This document shows positions 57,695-64,000 of a stretch of 64,000 bases of DNA, piece by piece. The stretch is taken from NCBI RefSeq assembly GCF_002860865.1, contig NZ_PKIE01000001.1, positions 558,001-622,000 on the forward strand. Reading direction: 5' to 3'. A program made the position numbers and the translations under genes. The stretch's first letter is position 1; the number at the start of each line of letters is the position of its first letter. This DNA is from Streptococcus mitis. GTDB lineage: Bacteria; Bacillota; Bacilli; Lactobacillales; Streptococcaceae. The notes under the pieces were generated by a model. That model saw only the letters and a list, made by a program, of their open reading frames with translations. It had not been told where the DNA came from and ran no database searches.

Positions 57695-59012
57695 CTTTAA
57701 CCTCTAATTCTACTCGACCATCTCGCATCAAAAGCGTCACTTGGTCTTTTTTCTTCAAACTCTCAACCGAATCCACAACTGACTCTTCTTTTTTGACAAT
57801 AGCATAGCCACGCGCCACGATTCGACTGGTATCCAACATTAGCAAGGCTTCTGAAAGTCGCTTGACTTCAGCAACCTTGGCATCATAAACCAGAGCCATT
57901 TGGCTGCGGAGAAGCTTGTCCAACTGTCCTAAACGGTCTTGATAGCGTTGGATTTTGGTAACAGGTGATAATTGTACCAGTCGATGCGTCCTTGATTGTA
58001 CTATCTGTTTGTTATCAGAAATCCGTGTACGTAAACTTTGTGTTAAGCGCAGTTGCAGTTGATCCAAGCGTTGCATATAGCCATCATACAAACGCTCTGG
58101 CTGTCTAAAGATAACAGACTGACTGCATTTTTTCAAAGCTTCTTGTTTTTTAGATAGGACATTTCGGACTGCCGTTGCCATCCGTTTTTCCTGATTTTGC
58201 AAATGAGCTAATAGATCCAACTTGGTCACAGGTGTTGCTAGTTCAGCAGCAGCTGTTGGTGTGGCAGCGCGACGATCTGCAACAAAATCTGCCAAGGTCA
58301 CATCCGTCTCATGCCCCACACTAGAAATAACTGGCAAACGAGATTCAAAAATGGCTCGTACCACAATTTCTTCGTTAAAGGCCCAGAGATCCTCTATGGA
58401 ACCACCACCACGACCAATAATCAGCAAATCCAAATCGTCTCGTTGATTAGCACGCGCAATATTTCGAGCAATTTCTTCTGCTGCCCCTTCACCTTGCACC
58501 TTAGTTGGATAAAGCAGGATATCGACACCTGGGAATCGCCTGCTGACGGTCGTGATAATATCTCGAATCACGGCTCCACTGCGACTGGTTACTACACCAA
58601 TTCTCTTAGAAAATTGGGGCAGAGCTTGCTTGAAGCGTTCTTGAAACAGGCCTTCTTCTGTCAATTTTTTCTTGAGTTGTTCAAACTGAATCGCAAGTGC
58701 CCCAACCCCATCAGGCTCAGCCTTTTCAATGATGATGGAGTAGCTACCGCTCGGTTCATAGACCTGTACACGCCCAATCACATTGATCTTCATCCCTTCT
58801 TCCAGGTCGAAACCTAATTTCTGATAAATTCCAGACCAAATAGTCGCTTGAATAACTGCATGGTCATCTTTTAGGGAGAAATATTGGTGAGTAGGTCGTT
58901 TACGAAAATTGGAAACTTGACCAGTTAAATAGACCCGTTCCAAATAAGGGTCTTTATCGAATTTCATTTTCAGATACTTGGTCAAAGTTGTTACCGATAA
59001 ATACTTTTCCAT
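57672..59012 (-). CDS. xseA: Exodeoxyribonuclease VII large subunit
   Basis: 446 residues from the ATG at 59012 ([20 protein letters not shown]). An N-terminal OB fold (~15-100) is followed by the catalytic domain with [30 protein letters not shown] and [27 protein letters not shown], then a coiled coil (~255-380). First gene of the xseA-xseB-ispA-tlyA-argR-recN run, in which all junctions overlap or are under 10 bases apart. Confidence 0.94.
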   Translation of the reverse strand: MEKYLSVTTLTKYLKMKFDKDPYLERVYLTGQVSNFRKRPTHQYFSLKDDHAVIQATIWSGIYQKLGFDLEEGMKINVIGRVQVYEPSGSYSIIIEKAEPDGVGALAIQFEQLKKKLTEEGLFQERFKQALPQFSKRIGVVTSRSGAVIRDIITTVSRRFPGVDILLYPTKVQGEGAAEEIARNIARANQRDDLDLLIIGRGGGSIEDLWAFNEEIVVRAIFESRLPVISSVGHETDVTLADFVADRRAATPTAAAELATPVTKLDLLAHLQNQEKRMATAVRNVLSKKQEALKKCSQSVIFRQPERLYDGYMQRLDQLQLRLTQSLRTRISDNKQIVQSRTHRLVQLSPVTKIQRYQDRLGQLDKLLRSQMALVYDAKVAEVKRLSEALLMLDTSRIVARGYAIVKKEESVVDSVESLKKKDQVTLLMRDGRVELEVKDVKTKEI

Positions 59013-59102
59013 CTCCACCTACTATTCATTTTCTTGCTCTTTCATGGGTATTATTATACCAAAAATATGCCTAAAAATCTCCATTTATGTACCATTATGA
59101 GA

Positions 59103-59131
59103 GAAAAATAGAAAAAGGAGGCAAGGCCTCC
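59103..59131 (-). terminator. Rho-independent terminator after udk
   Basis: Minus strand: GGAGGC-CTT-GCCTCC followed by TTTTTCTATTTTT. Confidence 0.9.
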
Positions 59132-59139
59132 ACATCTGT

Positions 59140-59778
59140 TTATTTACTATTTCTAGCTTCTTCCAAAATCTTAGCAATCTTGGTCGTCAACAGGTCAATA
59201 GCCACTGTATTGCTGACTCCCTCAGGAATGACGATATCCGCATAACGTTTGGTTGGCTCAATAAACTGGTGATACATAGGTTTAACTACACCTAAGTACT
59301 GGTCAATAACACTATCAAGACTACGGCCACGCTCCTCCATATCACGCTTGATACGACGAATAATGCGCACATCATCATCCGTATCCACAAAAATCTTGAT
59401 GTCCATCAAATCACGTAGGCGCTTGTCCTCCAAGACCAAAATCCCCTCAACGATAAAGACATCTTGAGGCTCCTGACGATAGGTCTTGCTGCTTCGTGTA
59501 TGTTCTGTATAGTCATAAGTCGGGATATCCACCGGACGCCCTGCCAACAATTCTTTAATCTGCTCGATCATCAAATCTGTATCAAAAGCAAAAGGATGGT
59601 CATAGTTGGTTTTGACACGCTCTTCAAAGGTCAAGTGAGACTGATCCTTATAGTATGAATCATGCTCAATCATGGAAATCTTTTCATCAGGGAAATGCGA
59701 TAAAATGGCTCTTGAAACACTGGTCTTACCACCACCAGAACCACCTGTCACTCCGATAATGATTGGTCTATTTTGCAT
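59140..59778 (-). CDS. udk: Uridine kinase
   Basis: 212 residues. P-loop [15 protein letters not shown] (~9-23), then [12 protein letters not shown], the HPFAFD uridine-binding stretch and the [17 protein letters not shown] lid. Phosphorylates uridine and cytidine for salvage. Monocistronic, with a strong terminator. Confidence 0.95.
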   Translation of the reverse strand: MQNRPIIIGVTGGSGGGKTSVSRAILSHFPDEKISMIEHDSYYKDQSHLTFEERVKTNYDHPFAFDTDLMIEQIKELLAGRPVDIPTYDYTEHTRSSKTYRQEPQDVFIVEGILVLEDKRLRDLMDIKIFVDTDDDVRIIRRIKRDMEERGRSLDSVIDQYLGVVKPMYHQFIEPTKRYADIVIPEGVSNTVAIDLLTTKIAKILEEARNSK

Positions 59779-59887
59779 GCTATCCTCCGTTTTTTTATCC
59801 GTCGTCTATTCTATCACATTTTTTGCAAAATTTATAGTCTGATTTGGATAGTCTAGGGGAAACAACACTCCCTACACCTCAGTTAGA

Positions 59888-60766
59888 CTAGCTAAAAACC
59901 TTCCTTGGCTTATAGAGATTGTCCCGTTTTTCTAGAATGGCTAGCAATGTATCGCCTTCAAAAGCAGCCAATTCTTGATTTGTTTGGCCGAGCTCAATAA
60001 AGCGACCAAAGCGCACTTCTGTAGCCTCTTCTGGACTTAGGAAAACTTTGACAAGGTCACCTGTTCCAATCTCTAGAGGATGGAGAAAATCTAATTGCTC
60101 ATCCTCCACTTTTCTAGCAATTTCTTCCAAGGTAAGAGCATCTTCTAGTTGCAAACCAGCTGCACTAGTACGAGTTAACTGAGACATATGGGCCGCATAA
60201 CCCAATTTTTCTCCCAAGTCAACAGACAAGGTACGAATATAAGTTCCCTTACTGCATTTCACACGAAAAGTAAAGCGTGCAAGATGACCCTCATAAGAAA
60301 TTGGACTTGTTCGTTCAAATTGATAAATGGTCACCTGACGCTCTGGACGCTCCACTTCCTGACCAGCACGCGCATACTCATAAAGCTTACGACCATTGAC
60401 CTTGACCGCCGAATACATAGGCGGAATCTGGGTAATAGGCCCAGTCAAGCTCGTAATTACTTCATCAACAAGCTTTTCATCCAAGGGCAATAAAACAGGT
60501 GTCTCAGCGACCACTTCCCCACTGGCATCCTCTGTCGTCGTGGAATAGCCCAGAGTGATTTCCCCCTCATAGACCTTGCCCTCATCCTGCATGAACTCGA
60601 CCATGCGGGTCGCCTTGCCAACCGCAATAGGCAAAACACCCACCACATCCGGATCCAAGGTCCCTCCATGACCAATCTTCTTGGTTCCCAAAATCTTACG
60701 CAGTTTAAAAACCGCATCATGCGAGGTCATCCCCGCTTCTTTTTTTAAGTTGATAATACCGTTCAT
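59888..60766 (-). CDS. truB: tRNA pseudouridine-55 synthase
   Basis: 292 residues. The catalytic Asp is in [15 protein letters not shown] (~33-47). [12 protein letters not shown] reads [13 protein letters not shown] here, and [15 protein letters not shown] is conserved. Makes pseudouridine 55 in the tRNA T-loop. It starts 10 bases after the DUF2130 gene and is probably co-transcribed with it. Confidence 0.95.
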   Translation of the reverse strand: MNGIINLKKEAGMTSHDAVFKLRKILGTKKIGHGGTLDPDVVGVLPIAVGKATRMVEFMQDEGKVYEGEITLGYSTTTEDASGEVVAETPVLLPLDEKLVDEVITSLTGPITQIPPMYSAVKVNGRKLYEYARAGQEVERPERQVTIYQFERTSPISYEGHLARFTFRVKCSKGTYIRTLSVDLGEKLGYAAHMSQLTRTSAAGLQLEDALTLEEIARKVEDEQLDFLHPLEIGTGDLVKVFLSPEEATEVRFGRFIELGQTNQELAAFEGDTLLAILEKRDNLYKPRKVFS

Positions 60767-60775
60767 TTTTGCTTT

Positions 60776-62050
60776 CTATTTCCCCTTCAATGCTTCAAAC
60801 TTCGCTTTCATGGTTGGATTTTTTCGAGTCAATTTTTTGACAGAGACATCTTCCAACTTATTGTTTGCGAGGCGGAGTTGGTTTTCAGATGTTGTCAGGA
60901 ACTTCTTAATCTCTTCCATGCGTTTGATAGCCTTGTCGATTTCATCAATAGCTTTGCCAAAGTTGGTCGAAGCAGAGTTGTAGTTCTTGGCAAAAGCTAA
61001 CTTAAAGGCATCCAAGTCTTCTTCAAAATGCGTAATGTCAATATTTTGTTCGCGAACCAAGGCCAACTCCTGCTTGTATTTTAGGGAATTAAGCGCCGCA
61101 TTTCGCAAAAGCCCAATCAACTGAATAAAGAATTGAGGACGAACCACATACATCTTTTCATACTCATGGCTGACGTCAACAATCCCTGTGTTAAAGTAGT
61201 CATTATCGGCCTCAAGCATAGTCACCAAAACCGCATACTCACAGTTCTTCTCCCGACGGTCCTTGTCTAATTCCTTGTAAAAATCTGCATTCTTGTGCTT
61301 CTTCTCTGTTCCATCCGCTTCATTTTTCATCTCAAACATGATGGAAATGATTTCCACTCCATTTTCATCACTCTCACGGAAGATAAAGTCCCCCTTAGAC
61401 CCACGCGCAGAGACCTTGTTATCCTTCTCAAAGTAGGCATTTGGAAAGGCGAAACTACGGACCTTGTTAAACTCACTCTCTGCATACTGTTCCAGACTTT
61501 CCCCGATGGCTTTTGTAGATTGCTGGGCTTTGAAATTCTTATAGAACTCGACCTGTTCACTCGCTGCTTTGAGCTGGGCTTCATAGTTTTGCTTAACTGA
61601 AGCAAGAGAAAGCTCGTTTTCTTTTTCTTGTAATAGGAGCTGATTTTTGACCTGATCGCGTTCTTTTTCTAGGTCAGAAAGGGTCTTTTGTAGTTGATTT
61701 TCATGCTCCAAACGCAAGGTAGCCAATTGGTTTTCCAAGGCCTGTACTTCCTTATCCTTAGCCAATAAGGCCTGATTGCTTGTCTGTTCAACCTCTTTCT
61801 TGGCCAATTCTTTTTCTGTATCAAAGTTTTGGATTTGACTCTGCAATTGAGCGATTTCTTGATCCTTTTGAGCTAGTTTAGACTGTTGTTCATTCATGGC
61901 CTTTTGCTCTGCCAAGGCCAGTTCCTGCTTCATGCGATCGTGCAATTCCTTATCAAACTCTGCTGTTCTCACTTGGGATAAAAGTTCAGCATACTGACTT
62001 TCATTTACTGTAAAGACTTCTCCACAGTTGGGACATTTGATTTCGTTCAT
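60776..62050 (-). CDS. DUF2130 coiled-coil protein
   Basis: 424 residues. The N-terminus has a half zinc-ribbon (CPNCGEVFTVNESQY, 6-20). Residues ~30-180 form a long Gln/Glu/Lys-rich coiled coil. The C-terminal DUF2130 region (~190-360) contains GSKGDFIFRE, ISIMFEMKNEAD and KNADFYKELDKDRREKNCEYAVLVTMLE, an acidic-lysine pattern like that of PD-(D/E)XK nucleases. The biological role of the family is not known. The nuclease reading is inference. Confidence 0.8.
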   Translation of the reverse strand: MNEIKCPNCGEVFTVNESQYAELLSQVRTAEFDKELHDRMKQELALAEQKAMNEQQSKLAQKDQEIAQLQSQIQNFDTEKELAKKEVEQTSNQALLAKDKEVQALENQLATLRLEHENQLQKTLSDLEKERDQVKNQLLLQEKENELSLASVKQNYEAQLKAASEQVEFYKNFKAQQSTKAIGESLEQYAESEFNKVRSFAFPNAYFEKDNKVSARGSKGDFIFRESDENGVEIISIMFEMKNEADGTEKKHKNADFYKELDKDRREKNCEYAVLVTMLEADNDYFNTGIVDVSHEYEKMYVVRPQFFIQLIGLLRNAALNSLKYKQELALVREQNIDITHFEEDLDAFKLAFAKNYNSASTNFGKAIDEIDKAIKRMEEIKKFLTTSENQLRLANNKLEDVSVKKLTRKNPTMKAKFEALKGK

Positions 62051-62145
62051 ATCGTTCCTCTTTCTAGGCTTCTGTAACCATTATATCATGCCTGAGGGAA
62101 AATCAAAAACAGTGAGTCGAAACCCACCGTTTAACTTCTTTTTCT

Positions 62146-63426
62146 TTAAATTTTTTCCAAGGCCAAGCGCAAGTCTTCAATCAAATCTTCTACATTTTCA
62201 AGACCGATAGACAAGCGGATTTGGTTTGGTGTGACTCCTGCAGCTTCCAGGTCTTTTTCTGACAATTGACCGTGAGTAGTTGTTGCTGGGTGAACAACAA
62301 GAGACTTGGCATCTGCCACATTTGCAAGGTCAGAGAAGATTTCCAAATTATCAATAACCTTGCGTGCTTCTGCCTCCCCACCTTTGACATGGAAGGTAAA
62401 GATTGAACCAACACCTTTTGGCAAATATTTCTCAGCCAAGGCATGATAAGGACTATCAGCAAGTTTTGGATAGTTGACTTTTTCTACCTTAGGATGGTTG
62501 ATAAGAAAATCAACAATTTTCTCTGCATTTTGCACATGGCGCTCCACACGAAGTGAAAGGGTTTCAAGTCCTTGAAGCAAGAGGAAGGCATTAAATGGTG
62601 ACAAGGCTGCACCTGTATCACGAAGCAATTGGACACGGACAGCGATAATAAAGGCTGCTGCACCCACATCACGAGTATAGCTCAAATTGTGGTAGCTTGG
62701 GTCTTCCTCAACAAATTGAGGGAATTTTCCTGAAGCCGCCCAGTCAAAACGACCACTATCGACAATCACTCCTCCAATAGTCGTACCATGCCCACCGATA
62801 AACTTAGTCGCAGAGTGAATGGCAATATCTACACCGTGAGAAAAAACGTTAATCAAATAAGGTGTTGCAAAGGTATTATCCGAAACTAGTGGAATCTGGT
62901 GTTTATGAGCAATCTCAGCCAATTTTTCCAAATCTGGAATATTAATCAAGGGATTTCCCAAGGTTTCAATCAAGACAAGCTTGGTATTGTCATTGATAGC
63001 TGCTTCCACTTCCTCCAAATTATCCACATCGACAAAGGTTGTTGTGATCCCATAACGAGGAAGGGTTTCTTTCAAGAGATTGAAGGTTCCACCGTAAATA
63101 GTTGATGCTGCCACTACATGGTCACCTGCATGGGCAAGCGCCAAAATCGTATAAGTCACTGCAGCCATACCTGATGCTGTTGCAAGAGCTCCAACACCGC
63201 CTTCAAGAGCAGCAATTCTTTCTTCAAAGGCAGCCGTTGTAGGATTTGTAATACGAGTATAAATGTTCCCTGGTTTTCTCAAAGCAAACAAATCGGCACC
63301 TTCCTGCGTGTCATCAAAAACAAAGGATGTTGTTTGATAAATCGGCACTGCACGAGACTTAGTTGCTGGATCCACAACTTGACCAGCATGCAATTGTAAG
63401 GTTTCAAATTTAAAATCACGAGTCAT
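62146..63426 (-). CDS. O-acetylhomoserine sulfhydrylase-type PLP enzyme
   Basis: 426 residues, Cys/Met-metabolism PLP family of the long MetY type. It starts FKFETLQLHAGQ, has LEGGVGALATASGMAA (~70-85), SDNTFATPYL, and the PLP lysine in SATKFIGGHGTTIGG. It makes homocysteine (or cysteine from O-acetylserine) by direct sulfhydrylation. I use the ATG at 63426 with GGAGG 7 bases upstream instead of a frame extension of 8 codons. Monocistronic. Confidence 0.9.
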   Translation of the reverse strand: MTRDFKFETLQLHAGQVVDPATKSRAVPIYQTTSFVFDDTQEGADLFALRKPGNIYTRITNPTTAAFEERIAALEGGVGALATASGMAAVTYTILALAHAGDHVVAASTIYGGTFNLLKETLPRYGITTTFVDVDNLEEVEAAINDNTKLVLIETLGNPLINIPDLEKLAEIAHKHQIPLVSDNTFATPYLINVFSHGVDIAIHSATKFIGGHGTTIGGVIVDSGRFDWAASGKFPQFVEEDPSYHNLSYTRDVGAAAFIIAVRVQLLRDTGAALSPFNAFLLLQGLETLSLRVERHVQNAEKIVDFLINHPKVEKVNYPKLADSPYHALAEKYLPKGVGSIFTFHVKGGEAEARKVIDNLEIFSDLANVADAKSLVVHPATTTHGQLSEKDLEAAGVTPNQIRLSIGLENVEDLIEDLRLALEKI

Positions 63427-63540
63427 AAGGCTACCTCCATATAGTTTCATTAAGGATATTGTAGCACTATCTACCTATCTTGACTAATACCTCTTTTCTA
63501 TATTTTGATATAAGAAGCGGCTATTACTTCTTACAAAATC

Positions 63541-63566
63541 GAAAAAAGCACGAATCAATCGTGCTC
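63541..63566 (-). terminator. Rho-independent terminator after the formate/nitrite transporter gene
   Basis: Minus strand: AGCACGA-TTGA-TTCGTGCT followed by TTTTTC. Confidence 0.9.
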
Positions 63567-63572
63567 ATTTTC

Positions 63573-64000
63573 TTAATCTACATAAGTATCTTCATTTTTA
63601 TTGAGGAAGGCGTATGGAAGACCCATCAAGAGGCCTCCTCCGATAAAGTTTCCGATGAAGGTTACACCCCAGTGGCGAAGCATATTTCCAACACCGAAGT
63701 TAGCAATTGAATCCGCAGCAACACTGAATTTTACAATCGCGAAAGAAGCAAAGTTCGCAGCAATGTGCTCGTTTGTTAAGAATACAAACATGTAAATCGC
63801 TGACAACACAAGCCAAAGTTTGGCACCACCATCTTTGACCAAAACAAATGAAAGAATCGCAATATTTACGAAAATATTTGCCAAAATCGCCTCAAGCAAG
63901 ATTAATTCATTTGAACGGCCTAACTTCATCTCAACAACCCCTGAGATGAAACTATCGTGTGTCAGATGTGCATAAGCTGCTGAGTGGGCAAAGCCCCAAC
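63573..64000 (-). CDS. Formate/nitrite transporter family protein, C-terminal part
   Basis: The frame is open through the right window edge, so the start lies outside. About 142 codons are visible, beginning WGFAHSAAYAHLTHDSFISG. They show four hydrophobic helices and the family hallmarks NEHIAANFASF and GNFIGGGLLMGL. Members are pentameric channels for formate, nitrite or hydrosulfide; in streptococci formate export from pyruvate formate-lyase is the likely job. An internal ATG at 63929 is not the start, since conserved sequence continues upstream. Confidence 0.87.
   Translation of the reverse strand, partial: WGFAHSAAYAHLTHDSFISGVVEMKLGRSNELILLEAILANIFVNIAILSFVLVKDGGAKLWLVLSAIYMFVFLTNEHIAANFASFAIVKFSVAADSIANFGVGNMLRHWGVTFIGNFIGGGLLMGLPYAFLNKNEDTYVD

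Overview
The window looks like a chromosomal stretch of a mitis-group Streptococcus close to S. pneumoniae / S. mitis / S. oralis. Grounds: low G+C; protein sequences that read as near-pneumococcal orthologues (MutX, Ung, XseA, LacG, the PDH-like complex with a lipoylated E3); two BOX-type repeats; and the decayed end of an ISL3-family (IS1167-like) element. There are no rRNA, tRNA, prophage or CRISPR features. Almost everything is on the minus strand; the plus-strand genes are dhaSQ, nrdHEF and lacR. The pht genes that precede ptsH in pneumococcus are absent at that position, which argues for a relative rather than S. pneumoniae itself (inference).

Layout. 1-9.4 kb: IS remnant, a hydrolase gene pair, a GH13 neopullulanase-type enzyme with its own LacI-type operator, a nucleotidyltransferase-fold protein, a lipid-kinase-family protein, a broken ADP-ribosylglycohydrolase gene, a SAP-like protein, an rRNA uracil methyltransferase, and the extracellular thioredoxin pair etrx2-ccdA2. 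9.7-13.7 kb: murA, acetyltransferase, spxR and map in one operon. 14.2-20.3 kb: pyruvate/acetoin dehydrogenase complex (E1a, E1b, E2, lipoyl-E3) with lipoate ligase. 20.4-25 kb: MATE transporter and the ung-mutX-pyrC group with a HAD phosphatase. 25.1-26.9 kb: orphan membrane proteins and an empty region. 26.9-30.5 kb: dihydroxyacetone kinase operon dhaKLM facing its activator pair dhaSQ across a shared control region. 31.9-34 kb: ptsH-ptsI. 34.3-37.9 kb: class Ib ribonucleotide reductase nrdH-nrdE-nrdF behind two NrdR boxes.

38-50.8 kb is a galactose/lactose block: lacR, the tagatose-6-phosphate operon lacABCD-lacT-lacFE-lacG with an internal antitermination site ahead of lacT, then lacX and a galactitol-type PTS (gatABC) upstream. 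Sugar arrives phosphorylated through LacFE or GatABC, LacG cleaves lactose-6-phosphate, and LacABCD take galactose-6-phosphate to triose phosphates. 51-64 kb is housekeeping: lepA, a metallophosphatase, recN-argR-tlyA-ispA-xseB-xseA as one tightly overlapping operon, udk, truB, a DUF2130 protein, an O-acetylhomoserine sulfhydrylase and the end of a formate/nitrite transporter.

The most unusual feature is a structured repeat. Three exact-period (124 bp) tandem copies sit between lacE and lacG. A diverged fourth member of about 113 bp lies, in opposite orientation relative to transcription, in the spacer of the dehydrogenase operon. The two versions share a three-hairpin layout with different stem sequences that still pair and a bulge at the same place. 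I cannot match it to BOX or to any family I can name with certainty.
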